A stretch of DNA of 64,000 nucleotides from JBGPQJ01 sp963709295 (GTDB lineage Bacteria > Chloroflexota > Anaerolineae > Anaerolineales > Villigracilaceae), in NCBI GenBank assembly GCA_963709295.1, contig CAVPVW010000005.1, positions 1 to 64,000 of the forward strand, read 5' to 3'. The notes under the pieces were generated by a model. The model did no database searches. It was not told the origin of the DNA and was given only the letters and a program-made list of their open reading frames with translations. Positions 26,238 to 35,352 of the stretch are shown here, piece after piece; position 1 is the first letter of the stretch; each line of letters begins with the position of its first letter. The translations under genes were made by a program, and so were the position numbers.

Positions 26238-27011
26238 ATGACCCTGGAAATCACCACCTACGAATTTCCCTACTTCCTTGAAGTCCTGGCGACAATTGCC
26301 TGGGCGACGAGCGGCGCTCTCGTGGCGCGGGCTTTTGGTTTTGACTTTATGGGCGTATTCATCATCGCATTGGTGTCGACCACCGCCGGTGGACTGGTCC
26401 GTGATGGGATTTTTCTGCAGCGGATTCCGGTCATGCTGACTGAACCGTTATACATTGTGATTGCTTTTTTCGCGGCGGTCATCATAAGCCTGTTCGGCAA
26501 GTACTGGGAAAAGGTGAAGCGCGGGGATGTCGTCATCGGTCTGATCGACGCCATCGGGACACCGGCGTTTGCGTTGATCGGTTTCCAGCTCTCCTACCTG
26601 GCCGGAATCCCGATCATCGGGTCGTTGTTCGTGGGGTTGGTGAACGGCGTGGCTGGAGGTATCGCGCGCGATCTGTTCGTCGGTAATGTCCCCAGTTTTT
26701 TTCGCCCGGGACAATATTTTAGCTACATTCTGATGGCCTCCCTGTTATTGTATGTTGGCCTGTTGGGATATGGTCAAGTGAGCAGTAATGCAGCCGCCTG
26801 GGTGGCGATACTCTTTGCCGCCATCGCGCGGGCGTTGGTAATTCGTTACAACTGGCAGTCTCGTCCCGTCAGCGAATGGAACGTCGATGAGAAGTTGCAG
26901 GTGATCCCGCAATATATCAGCCGAACTGTCCGACTGCCGATGAAGAAGCGGTTTTCTCCTCGCAAGGCACAGCCTTCTGGCCTGGAGAAAAATGACCAAC
27001 AAGTCAATTGA
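26238..27011 (+). CDS. TRIC channel/UPF0126 family membrane protein
   Basis: A 257-residue protein with about seven helices in two similar halves: TIAWATSGALVARAFGFDF with GLVRDGIF, and LIDAIGTPAFALIGFQLSY with GVAGGIARDLFVG. The GG-RD motif in each half is typical of bacterial TRIC/YicG-type proteins. Members are reported as cation channels or glycine transporters, so the substrate is open. A basic tail of about 60 residues follows the last helix. The start has no clear ribosome-binding site. Confidence 0.87.
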   Translation: MTLEITTYEFPYFLEVLATIAWATSGALVARAFGFDFMGVFIIALVSTTAGGLVRDGIFLQRIPVMLTEPLYIVIAFFAAVIISLFGKYWEKVKRGDVVIGLIDAIGTPAFALIGFQLSYLAGIPIIGSLFVGLVNGVAGGIARDLFVGNVPSFFRPGQYFSYILMASLLLYVGLLGYGQVSSNAAAWVAILFAAIARALVIRYNWQSRPVSEWNVDEKLQVIPQYISRTVRLPMKKRFSPRKAQPSGLEKNDQQVN

Positions 27012-27050
27012 TAAAAGTCAAGTGAAAAGTTTGGTTTCGCGATTGATTTT

Positions 27051-28535
27051 GTGGATATAAAAAATATGTTGACCAACATCCTGTACATCATCCTCGCAAT
27101 ACTGATCATCACCACGCTGTATGTGGTGGTGCGCACCCTGGTTTTCTCCTGGCGGCAGCGCGGCGTTGCGCCGGAGGAAGGCGTGCCGGTTGATAACGAC
27201 AAAGTAGCGGAGCACCTGGCGGCCTCCATCCGTTGCCAGACAGTGCCAGTGGATGACAAGGGCATGCCGGACCCCGAGGCATTCAAACAGCTTCACAAAA
27301 TGCTGGAGGAGACCTACCCGCTGGTGCACCAGAAGTTGAAGCGCGAGGTGATCAACGGGTACAGTCTGCTCTACACCTGGCAGGGCAGCCGTGCCGACCT
27401 GGAACCGGTCATGCTGATGGCTCACCAGGACGTGGTCTCCGCCGACCCAACTGCGTGGACTCATCCGCCGTTCGAAGGCCGCATCGTGGATGGTTTTGTC
27501 TGGGGCCGCGGAACGCTGGACATCAAGAACCAGTTGATCGGCATCATGGACGCAGCCGAGGCGCTGCTCCAGCAGGGATTCCGCCCGGAGCGCACCATCC
27601 TGTTCGGGCTCGGGCATGACGAAGAAACAGGCGGAGTCAACGGCAGCAAGGTGATGGGACAGAAGCTCAAGGAACGCGGCATTCGTCTGGCGGGAATTGT
27701 CGACGAGGGCGGCGGAATCAGCGCGGGGCTGGCAGCCGGTGTGCGGGGCAAGGTCGGGCTGATCGGTGTCAGCGAGAAGGGTTACCTGACGATGGAGTTC
27801 ACTGTCCAGGGGCAGCCGGGACATTCCTCCACACCGCCTCCGCAGACCGCCATAGGCATTCTGTCGCGCGCGTTGGCCCGCCTGGAAGCTCACCCCATGC
27901 CAACGCACCTGCGCAAGCTGCGTCCGTTGTACCACGGCATTGGCATCGCTGCTCCGCTGTACATCCAAATTGCCTTTGCCAATGTCTGGCTGTTTGGACC
28001 GTTATTGAAGCGCTGGTTGGTGAAGAACCCGGAAATGAATGCCAGCATGCGCACGACCACCGCGTTGACCATTATCAATGGGGGCGTGGAGGATAACACC
28101 ATCCCCGCAGAGGCGAAGGCAATTGTCAACTTCCGCCTGCTGCCCGGCGATACCATCGCGGACGTGCTCTGGCATGCCAAGAAGGTCATCAAGGATGAGC
28201 GCGTGAAGTTCAAGCCTATCGAAGGAAAGTTCAACGAAGCCTTGCCCATATCGCCTCAAAACTGCGCAGCATATCAGGGCCTCAAGAAAGTGATCCACCA
28301 GGTCTTTGATAACCCGCCCGTGGCGCCGTTCATCATGCTGGGCGGCACCGACTGCATGCATTTTGTTCCGGTGTGCGACCATATCTACCGTTTTACTTCC
28401 GTGGTCATGGACGAGAGTTTCCGCGGCCTGGAGCACGGCATCGATGAGCGCATTCCGGTGGAAGCGATCGGGAAGATGGTCACGTTTTATGCCCAGCTGA
28501 TGCAAGCCTGGGGTACCAGAGAAATGACAATTTAG
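27051..28535 (+). CDS. M20-family metallopeptidase, membrane-anchored (PM20D1-like)
   Basis: An N-terminal helix (NILYIILAILIITTLYVVV) is followed by a complete M20 domain: first metal-site motif LMAHQDVVSADP, WGRGTLDIKNQ with the bridging Asp, catalytic HDEETGG, EGGGISAG, and the last ligand in GGTDCMHF. The dimerisation domain lies between about residues 250 and 390. The arrangement resembles PM20D1-type carboxypeptidase/N-acyl-amino-acid hydrolases. Its place between the OTC and carbamate kinase genes suggests it releases amino acids, perhaps arginine, from peptides or conjugates (inference). A GTG at 27051 is used; the ATG at 27066 is also possible. Confidence 0.9.
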   Translation: MDIKNMLTNILYIILAILIITTLYVVVRTLVFSWRQRGVAPEEGVPVDNDKVAEHLAASIRCQTVPVDDKGMPDPEAFKQLHKMLEETYPLVHQKLKREVINGYSLLYTWQGSRADLEPVMLMAHQDVVSADPTAWTHPPFEGRIVDGFVWGRGTLDIKNQLIGIMDAAEALLQQGFRPERTILFGLGHDEETGGVNGSKVMGQKLKERGIRLAGIVDEGGGISAGLAAGVRGKVGLIGVSEKGYLTMEFTVQGQPGHSSTPPPQTAIGILSRALARLEAHPMPTHLRKLRPLYHGIGIAAPLYIQIAFANVWLFGPLLKRWLVKNPEMNASMRTTTALTIINGGVEDNTIPAEAKAIVNFRLLPGDTIADVLWHAKKVIKDERVKFKPIEGKFNEALPISPQNCAAYQGLKKVIHQVFDNPPVAPFIMLGGTDCMHFVPVCDHIYRFTSVVMDESFRGLEHGIDERIPVEAIGKMVTFYAQLMQAWGTREMTI

Positions 28536-28553
28536 AAAGAAAGGAGAAAAATA

Positions 28554-29528
28554 ATGAGGATAGTCGTTGCATTAGGAGGAAATGCCCTGCTCAAGCGGGG
28601 CGAACCGATGACGCATGAAGCCCAGCGCGGTAATATCCGGGTCGCGGCGCAAGCACTCACACCGGTGGCCAAAAAGCACCAGTTGGTGATGGCGCACGGC
28701 AATGGTCCCCAGGTGGGCCTGCTGGCGCTCCAGGCTTCGGCCTACAAGGAGGTGGAAGCCTACCCGTTGGATGTGCTCGGCGCTCAAACCGAGGGCATGA
28801 TCGGTTATATGATCGAACAGGAAATGGGCAACCTGCTGCCCTTCAAGGTGCCGTTTGCCACCCTCCTGACCATGGTCGAGGTTGATCCAAAGGATCCTGC
28901 TTTCCAGAACCCGACCAAATTTGTCGGTCCGGTCTATGAGGAAGAGGAAGCGAACAAGCTGAAGGAAGAGAAAGGCTGGGTGTTCAAACTGGATGGAGCG
29001 AAGTGGCGCCGGGTGGTGCCCTCACCGCTCCCCAAACGGATTTTCGAGATCCGACCCATCAAGTGGCTGTTGGATAAGGGAACCATCGTGATCTGCGCCG
29101 GCGGCGGTGGAATTCCGACCATGTACGACCCTACGAAGAAGCGCTGGCTGACCGGCATCGAAGCCGTCATCGACAAGGACCTGGCCAGCGAGCTGCTGGC
29201 AGAAGAAGTCGAGGCGGATCTGTTCGTCATCGCCACGGATGTGAAAGGTGTTTTCCTGGATTGGGGCAAGCCGGAACAAAGAATGTTGGAGAAAATCACT
29301 CCAGGCGAGTTGAAAGCGCATCCCTTCCCGGCCGGCTCCATGGGTCCGAAGGTGGCTGCCGCAGTTCAGTTTGTCGAGGCGACCGGCAAGCGGGCGGCGA
29401 TTGGCTCCCTGGAAGACATTGAAATGATCGTTGCAGGTAAAGCGGGAACCAACGTGGTGCCCGATAAACCCGTAAAGAAAATAAGCAAACCGGTAAAGAA
29501 AACTAAACCAACCAAGAAGAAAGGATGA
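28554..29528 (+). CDS. arcC: Carbamate kinase with Lys-rich C-terminal tail
   Basis: The 324-residue protein has the amino-acid-kinase fold of carbamate kinase: VVALGGNALL, MAHGNGPQVGLL, DVLGAQTEGMIGY, VICAGGGGIPTM, AVIDKDLASELLA and GSMGPKVAAAVQF. It makes ATP from carbamoyl phosphate and ADP in the cytosol. The last 20 or so residues are a basic tail (KPVKKISKPVKKTKPTKKKG) not normally part of this enzyme. AAAGGAG precedes the ATG, and the arginine deiminase gene follows after 6 bases. Confidence 0.96.
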   Translation: MRIVVALGGNALLKRGEPMTHEAQRGNIRVAAQALTPVAKKHQLVMAHGNGPQVGLLALQASAYKEVEAYPLDVLGAQTEGMIGYMIEQEMGNLLPFKVPFATLLTMVEVDPKDPAFQNPTKFVGPVYEEEEANKLKEEKGWVFKLDGAKWRRVVPSPLPKRIFEIRPIKWLLDKGTIVICAGGGGIPTMYDPTKKRWLTGIEAVIDKDLASELLAEEVEADLFVIATDVKGVFLDWGKPEQRMLEKITPGELKAHPFPAGSMGPKVAAAVQFVEATGKRAAIGSLEDIEMIVAGKAGTNVVPDKPVKKISKPVKKTKPTKKKG

Positions 29529-29534
29529 AATGAC

Positions 29535-30809
29535 ATGGCAAATTTTGGAGTAAATTCAGAAGTAGGAAAACTGCGCAAGGTAATGGTCCACAGGCCGGAT
29601 CTTAGCATGAAGCGTCTTACACCGGCTAATCACGACGAGCTGTTATACGACGATGTGATTTGGGTAGAGCGTGCCCAATGGGAACATGACCAGTTCGTAA
29701 AGGCCATGCGCGAACGCGGCGTGGAAGTGTTTTACCATCTCGATTTGCTCGGGGAAGCCCTGGCAGCGTCCGAGTCAGCCCGGAAGAATGTCATCAATAT
29801 GGTGGCTTCGGAGTACACCGTCGGCTGGTCCTTGATGGATGAGGTCCGTGAATTCCTGTCGAAGTTGAAGCCTGAAATCCTGGCAAAGCATTTAGTAGGC
29901 GGTCTGACTGTCAGCGAAATGGTGGAGGGAGGATTCGACCTCGCCAAGTTCAAGGAGATTTCGCTGGGCGCCGCAGCGGTGGAGGACGATCTGGGTTACT
30001 TTGTCCTACCCCCGGTGCCGAACTCCCTCTTCCAGCGTGATCCCTCCTGCTGGATCTATAACGGCGTGACGGTCAACCCGATGTACTGGCCTGCCCGCCG
30101 GCGCGAAGCGCTGAACATGCTGACCATCTACAAATACCACCCAATGTTCAAGGATGGTGGGTTTGAATATTGGTATCCGGAGCAGGGCGCGGACGGCGGA
30201 TTCAACATCAACGACTTTGGCCGCGCTTCTCTGGAAGGCGGCGACGTCCAGCCGATCGGCAACGGGACTGTAGCTATCGGTATGAGCGAGCGCACCTCGG
30301 GACGCATGATCGAAATGGTCGCCAAAAAGCTCTTCGAGAAAGGCGCAGCGGAACGTGTCATCGTGGCAGTCATGACCAAGGACCGCGCCCACATGCACCT
30401 CGATACGGTATTCACCCTGCTCGACCGCGACAAGGCGACGGCCTTCCCGAAGGTGGTCAACAACATTCGTGCCATCAGCCTTCGCCCAGGTAAAAAAGCC
30501 GGTGATTTCCACGTCACCGAGGAGAAAAACTTCCCCTCTGCAATTGCCGATGCGCTCAAAGTGGCCAAGCTGACCGTCGTCGAAACCGGCGGCGATGAGT
30601 ATCAGTCTCAGCGCGAGCAGTGGGACGATGCCAACAACACGGTCGCTCTCGAACCGGGTGTGGTGGTTTCCTATGAACGCAATACCTTCACCATCAACAA
30701 GATGCGCGAAGCGGGCGTGGAAGTAGTCGCGATTGCCGGCTTCGAACTGGGCAAGGGACGCGGCGGCGGTCACTGCATGACCTGCCCGATCCTGCGCGAC
30801 GGGATTTAG
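29535..30809 (+). CDS. arcA: Arginine deiminase
   Basis: This 424-residue enzyme of normal length has the guanidinium-binding and catalytic motifs: FQRDPSCWI, ASLEGGDVQPIG, HMHLDTVFTLLD and the C-terminal GGGHCMTCP with nucleophile Cys414. It hydrolyses arginine to citrulline and ammonia in the cytosol, the first step of the pathway completed by the arcB and arcC products. It starts 6 bases after arcC and is almost certainly co-transcribed with it. No defects are seen. Confidence 0.97.
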   Translation: MANFGVNSEVGKLRKVMVHRPDLSMKRLTPANHDELLYDDVIWVERAQWEHDQFVKAMRERGVEVFYHLDLLGEALAASESARKNVINMVASEYTVGWSLMDEVREFLSKLKPEILAKHLVGGLTVSEMVEGGFDLAKFKEISLGAAAVEDDLGYFVLPPVPNSLFQRDPSCWIYNGVTVNPMYWPARRREALNMLTIYKYHPMFKDGGFEYWYPEQGADGGFNINDFGRASLEGGDVQPIGNGTVAIGMSERTSGRMIEMVAKKLFEKGAAERVIVAVMTKDRAHMHLDTVFTLLDRDKATAFPKVVNNIRAISLRPGKKAGDFHVTEEKNFPSAIADALKVAKLTVVETGGDEYQSQREQWDDANNTVALEPGVVVSYERNTFTINKMREAGVEVVAIAGFELGKGRGGGHCMTCPILRDGI

Positions 30810-30830
30810 GAGAGAGAAATAGACACTGCG

Positions 30831-31553
30831 GTGAACGCCTTCCTGTGGGGCGGTTTGGCAGCCAGTTCGCTGTTGATCGGGTATTTCCTGGCCAACCGCG
30901 GGCTATCAAACCGCCGCGTGGGAATCGTCATGGGGATAGGCGCTGGTGCGCTCATCAGCGCCATTGCCTACGAGCTCGTGCCTTTATCGAAGATAAGCAG
31001 CAATGGCTTGGGCATGGCCCTGGCTTTCGGGTTAGGCGCGGTTGCCTTTTTCCTGGGTGATTGGTTTATCGACCGCAGAGGTGGCAAGGACCGCAAGGAC
31101 ATTGCCGGGAATCAACCCGGCGGTTCGGGGGCGGCCATCTTCATCGGCACGCTGCTCGACAATGTGCCCGAGTCGATCATCCTGGGCATGTCCATGGCGA
31201 TCGGCGGCGTGATCAATATTGCCTTCCTGGCAGCCGTGTTCATCTCCAATCTCCCGGAAGGCGTGGCGGGCACCATCAACCTGGAGTCTTCAGGTTATTC
31301 CCGCCGAAAGGTTTTCTGGATGTGGATGGGGCTGGTTGCCATCTCAGCGCTTTGTGCAGGCCTGGGTTTTTTCATCATCCAAATGATACCCTCCGTCGAT
31401 GGTCTGATGGCCCAGGCTTTTGCTGCCGGCGCCATGCTGACCATGCTGGCGGATGTGATGATGCCTGAAGCTCACCAAAAAGGCGGCATGACCGTGGGAT
31501 TGTTCACCGTAATGGGCTTCCTGGCAGCGGCAATTTTGTCGGTATTACAGTAA
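30831..31553 (+). CDS. ZIP-like metal transporter family protein
   Basis: A 240-residue protein with seven to eight helices and two ZIP-like elements, LDNVPESIILGMSMA and SNLPEGVAGT. In typical ZIP proteins the first element reads HNxPEG with a metal-ligand His; here that position is Asp, so the metal site may differ. The first helix (WGGLAASSLLIGYFLANR) and the glycine-rich second one fit the family. The GTG start is chosen for lack of a better one; GGAG lies rather far upstream. It follows arginine deiminase after 21 bases and probably belongs to the same operon. Confidence 0.78.
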   Translation: MNAFLWGGLAASSLLIGYFLANRGLSNRRVGIVMGIGAGALISAIAYELVPLSKISSNGLGMALAFGLGAVAFFLGDWFIDRRGGKDRKDIAGNQPGGSGAAIFIGTLLDNVPESIILGMSMAIGGVINIAFLAAVFISNLPEGVAGTINLESSGYSRRKVFWMWMGLVAISALCAGLGFFIIQMIPSVDGLMAQAFAAGAMLTMLADVMMPEAHQKGGMTVGLFTVMGFLAAAILSVLQ

Positions 31554-31625
31554 GACAAGATTATTGCCATCCACGAAGTGAGAAAATAAAGTTTTCCTGT
31601 AATTCGATTCGAAAGGAGCGAGAGC

Positions 31626-32492
31626 ATGGGAAAGAAAAAAGACAAGAAAAAAGAAAAGAACGAGCTTGCTGCTGCCGAGATGAAAGGAAAGAATGGCGGC
31701 AAGGATAAAAAAGCGGACGGCAAATTGAGCCGCAAAGATTATGAAAAGGAATTGAAAAAACTGCAGGTCGAGCTGGTCAAGCTTCAGGAATGGGTGAAGT
31801 ACACCGGCGCCAAGATCGTCGTGGTCTTTGAAGGGCGCGATACTGCCGGCAAGGGAGGCGTCATCAAGGCCATCACCGAGCGCACCAGCCCGCGCGTCAT
31901 CAGGACCGTAGCTTTATCTGCCCCGACAGAGCGTGAAAAGACCCAGATGTACTTTCAGCGCTATATGCCGCACCTGCCGGCTGCGGGGGAAGTGGTATTG
32001 TTCGATCGCAGCTGGTACAACCGGGCGGGAGTCGAGCGCGTGATGGGATTCGCCACCAAGGAACAGGTGACCAGTTTCCTGAAGAACGTCCCGTCCGTAG
32101 AGCAGTCCATGGTCTACTCGGGGATCATCCTGGTGAAGTACTGGCTGGAAGTGAGCAAGGAAAACCAGGCCAAGCGTTTCGAGGAACGCATGGACGATTA
32201 CATTAAGATCTGGAAACTCAGCCCGATGGATGTGGAAGCCCAGGCACGCTGGTACGATTACTCCCGTGCACGCGATGCCATGTTCGAGGCCACCGACACG
32301 CCGGAATGTCCCTGGTACGTGGTGGATTCCAACGACCAGCGCAAGGCGCGCCTGAACTGCATCGCGCACCTGCTAAGCCTGATTCCTTATAAAGCTGTCC
32401 CGCACAAAAAAGTCAAGTTGCCACCGGCCCAGAAAAAAGGGAAATATGTTGAGTCCAAGCATCCATACAACTATGTTCCCGAAAAATATTAA
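31626..32492 (+). CDS. ppk2: Polyphosphate kinase 2 (PPK2, class I type)
   Basis: After a basic head of about 40 residues rich in KKDKKK, the 288-residue protein has the PPK2 core: Walker A EGRDTAGKGG (69-78), the lid region with SAPTEREKTQMYFQRYMP, and Walker B FDRSWYNRAGVERVMGF. PPK2 enzymes transfer phosphate from polyphosphate to ADP or GDP (or the reverse). AAAGGAG precedes the ATG. The P-type ATPase gene begins 15 bases after its stop, so the two are likely co-expressed; polyphosphate-derived nucleotide could feed the pump (inference). Confidence 0.95.
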   Translation: MGKKKDKKKEKNELAAAEMKGKNGGKDKKADGKLSRKDYEKELKKLQVELVKLQEWVKYTGAKIVVVFEGRDTAGKGGVIKAITERTSPRVIRTVALSAPTEREKTQMYFQRYMPHLPAAGEVVLFDRSWYNRAGVERVMGFATKEQVTSFLKNVPSVEQSMVYSGIILVKYWLEVSKENQAKRFEERMDDYIKIWKLSPMDVEAQARWYDYSRARDAMFEATDTPECPWYVVDSNDQRKARLNCIAHLLSLIPYKAVPHKKVKLPPAQKKGKYVESKHPYNYVPEKY

Positions 32493-32507
32493 TAAAGGAG
32501 AGTTACT

Positions 32508-35207
32508 ATGGCAGAAACAACTAAAACTCAATCCAAATGGTATGCGCTGACGGTGGAAGCCGCGGCGAAAGAACTGCAAGTTGATCCGGCGAAAGGCCTA
32601 AGCGCAAGCGAAGCCCAGCAGCGCCTGCAAAAGTACGGCCCTAACGAACTGGCCGCCAAGAAAAAGGAAGCAGGCTGGCAGGCTTTCCTGCGCCAGTACA
32701 AGGATTTCATGCAGATCATCCTGCTGGGCGCTGCCGTGCTCAACCTGGTGTTCACGCAGTCATGGAGCACGACTATTGTGCTGGTGGTCCTGACGGTTTT
32801 CAACGCGGTGTTGGGCTTGCGCGGTGAATCCAAGGCCGAGGCCAGCCTGGCCGCGCTTACAAAGATGATGAAGAACATCGCCCGCGTGCGCCGTGACGGC
32901 CAGGCCATTGAGATCGAAGCGGAACAATTGGTTCCGGGCGACATCGTGTTGATGGAGGCAGGCAACCGCGTGCCGGCGGACGGCCGCCTGTTCGTGACAG
33001 CGACCCTCGAGATCGAGGAAGCCGCCCTGACCGGCGAAAGCGTTGCTTCGTCTAAAGACTCTGAGACCATAGACAAGCCCGAAGTGCCTCTGGGCGACCG
33101 CCATTGCATGGCCTACATGAACACTTCCGTCACCCGCGGCCGCGGTGAGATGATCGTCACCACCACCGGTATGGGCACGGAGATGGGTAATATCGCTGAT
33201 CTATTAAACAAGACCGAGGCGGACAAGACTCCGCTGCAAAAGCAGCTCGACCGGTTGACCATTATTATTGCCGGATTGGCAGGCCTCGCCTTCCTCCTCA
33301 TGCTCATTATGGGGTTTCTTAATGGGCAGCCGCTGGAAGCGGTCTTCATCGCTGGTATTGCCCTGGCCATCTCTGCCATTCCTACCGGTTTGCCGGCTGT
33401 TGTCACAACAATCTATTCCATGGGCACGCGTGCACTGGCCGCCCAGAACGCAATCGTGAAGCGGCTGCCATCGGTGGAGACCCTGGGTTCGGTATCCGCG
33501 ATCTGCTCGGACAAGACGGGCACATTGACTCTGAATAAGATGACAGCACGTGAGTTTACCGTCCCCGGCCAGAATCATTACAAGGTGACCGGCGAGGGTT
33601 ACAGCACGAAAGGCGAACTGCTCCATGATGGTGGGACAAAGATTGACCTCGACGCCATCATGCTCCCAATGGCGTTATGCGCTGATGCCCGTCTGGACGG
33701 GGAAGCATTAATTGGTGATCCCACCGAAGGCGCTTTGATCGTCCTGGCAGCCAAAGGCGGTATCGATCTGGAAGGGGCTAAGAAGCAGTATCCACGTGTA
33801 GCGGAAGTGCCATTCGATTCCGACTATAAGTTCATGGCCACCTTCCATAAGATGAAGGATGAGAAGGGCAAGGAAGTGGTTCGCTGCTTCGTCAAGGGCG
33901 GCCCCGACGTTGTGATCGCACGCAGCGGCTCATACTGGATGCCTGGTGGCGAGCTCCACTCCATCACGGATGAAAACCGCCCGCTGGCGCTCAAGGAAAA
34001 TGAACGCATGGCAAAGACCGGTGAGCGTGTGATGGTGGTTGCGCGGCGCGACTTCAACCCGGCAACCTTTGATCCGAAGGCCAAATTGCTTGACCTGGTG
34101 ACAGACCTCACACTCCTGGCGATGGTGGGTATAGTGGATCCACCCCGCGCCGAAGCCAAAGACGCCATTGCCAAGTGCCACAGCGCCGGCATCCAGGTGC
34201 GCATGATCACAGGCGACCATGCTGTTACCGCAGCAGCCATCGGACATGAGCTGGGAATCGAAGGCAAGGCGCTCACCGGTGCGGAGTTCAAAGCCATGAG
34301 CGATGAAGAGTTGATGAAGGATCTGGACAATATCGGTGTAGTGGCGCGCGTTGCCCCCGAAGATAAGATCCGACTGGTGGACTTGCTGCAAAGAAAGGAG
34401 AATGTCGTCGCCATGACCGGTGATGGCGTCAATGATGCGCCGGCTCTCAAGAAAGCCGACATCGGTGTGGCCATGGGCATCACCGGCACCGAAGTCTCCA
34501 AAGGCGCAGCCGTGATGATCCTGACCGACGACAATTTCGCCACCATCGTCAAGGCAGTCGAGTTCGGGCGCTCCATCTATAATAATCTATTCAACTTTAT
34601 CCGCTTCCAGATGATGCAGTTGGTAGGGTTCATAACATCATATCTGCTGGCGGCGTTTTTTATCGTTCTCGGCGGCGTGCCGTTCACGCCGGCATTGGTC
34701 CTGTTCCTGAACTTCCTGGTGACAGTACCGGTCGCGATCGCTTTGGGATTCGATAAGCCGGCCTCTGATCTGATGGAACGCAAGCCCCGGCCTCTAAAGC
34801 AACCCATCCTTTCAGGGTCGCAATGGGTACGTATTGCCATCTTTGGCATTTTGCTGGGCTTTGTGACGGTCCAATTGGAGGGGATGTATCAGGCGGGCAG
34901 CGTTGCAACTGCGGCCACCATGGGCTTTGTCGCCTTCTCATTACTCAGTATTGTCATGGGGCTCGCTTCACGCAGTGAGACGGCCAGCGCTTTCAACCGG
35001 GATATCCTGAGTGATCGGAACCAATTGATGCTCTACGGTCTCGCCATCCTGTTCACGTTCCTGCCGACCGTGTTGGACTTCCTGCAGCGCATCCTGGGTA
35101 CAACGACGCTCACTAACGATCAGTGGCTGCTTTGTATCAGCCTCGCTCTGGTCTTCCTACTCCTCGACGAGGTAGTCAAGTTCTTTATGCGCAGGCGCAA
35201 GAAGTAA
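32508..35207 (+). CDS. Cation P-type ATPase (P2-like) without the usual Ca2+ ligands
   Basis: The 899-residue pump has an N-terminal cation-ATPase domain (LQKYGPNELAAKKKEA), LTGES in the actuator, phosphorylation site DKTGTLTLNKM (Asp335), nucleotide domain and TGDGVNDAPALKKADIG, with about ten helices. The fourth-helix motif is PTGLP (292-296) where SERCA-type pumps have PEGLP. The helix 5 and 6 positions of SERCA Asn768, Glu771 and Asp800 are occupied by Leu, Phe and Thr by my hand alignment. The overall class is secure but the transported ion is not; calcium looks unlikely. It is the last gene of the PPK2 transcript and a terminator follows. Confidence 0.92.
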   Translation: MAETTKTQSKWYALTVEAAAKELQVDPAKGLSASEAQQRLQKYGPNELAAKKKEAGWQAFLRQYKDFMQIILLGAAVLNLVFTQSWSTTIVLVVLTVFNAVLGLRGESKAEASLAALTKMMKNIARVRRDGQAIEIEAEQLVPGDIVLMEAGNRVPADGRLFVTATLEIEEAALTGESVASSKDSETIDKPEVPLGDRHCMAYMNTSVTRGRGEMIVTTTGMGTEMGNIADLLNKTEADKTPLQKQLDRLTIIIAGLAGLAFLLMLIMGFLNGQPLEAVFIAGIALAISAIPTGLPAVVTTIYSMGTRALAAQNAIVKRLPSVETLGSVSAICSDKTGTLTLNKMTAREFTVPGQNHYKVTGEGYSTKGELLHDGGTKIDLDAIMLPMALCADARLDGEALIGDPTEGALIVLAAKGGIDLEGAKKQYPRVAEVPFDSDYKFMATFHKMKDEKGKEVVRCFVKGGPDVVIARSGSYWMPGGELHSITDENRPLALKENERMAKTGERVMVVARRDFNPATFDPKAKLLDLVTDLTLLAMVGIVDPPRAEAKDAIAKCHSAGIQVRMITGDHAVTAAAIGHELGIEGKALTGAEFKAMSDEELMKDLDNIGVVARVAPEDKIRLVDLLQRKENVVAMTGDGVNDAPALKKADIGVAMGITGTEVSKGAAVMILTDDNFATIVKAVEFGRSIYNNLFNFIRFQMMQLVGFITSYLLAAFFIVLGGVPFTPALVLFLNFLVTVPVAIALGFDKPASDLMERKPRPLKQPILSGSQWVRIAIFGILLGFVTVQLEGMYQAGSVATAATMGFVAFSLLSIVMGLASRSETASAFNRDILSDRNQLMLYGLAILFTFLPTVLDFLQRILGTTTLTNDQWLLCISLALVFLLLDEVVKFFMRRRKK

Positions 35208-35248
35208 TTTGTAAGGCGCAGTATTACAGCGCTAGTCAAGAATAATAA

Positions 35249-35279
35249 AAAGGTCGCTTCGATAGGGAGCGACCTTTTA
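35249..35279 (+). terminator. Terminator after the P-type ATPase gene
   Basis: AAAAGGTCGCT pairs with AGCGACCTTTT, ending in T residues. Confidence 0.85.
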
Positions 35280-35297
35280 CCATCACAATGACATAAA

Positions 35298-35330
35298 AAC
35301 GCAGGACAGATCGAGCATCTGTCCTGCGTT
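35298..35330 (-). terminator. Terminator of the tailed DUF1269-type gene
   Basis: AACGCAGGACAGAT and ATCTGTCCTGCGTT form a perfect 14-bp stem with a 5-base loop. On the reverse strand TTTTT follows. Confidence 0.9.
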
Positions 35331-35352
35331 GGCATACTTTAGATTATCGACT

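Noticed and set aside
27018..27968. Reverse frame of about 316 codons opposite the M20 peptidase gene
   Set aside because: No motif, no ribosome-binding site, fully covered by a motif-complete gene on the other strand.
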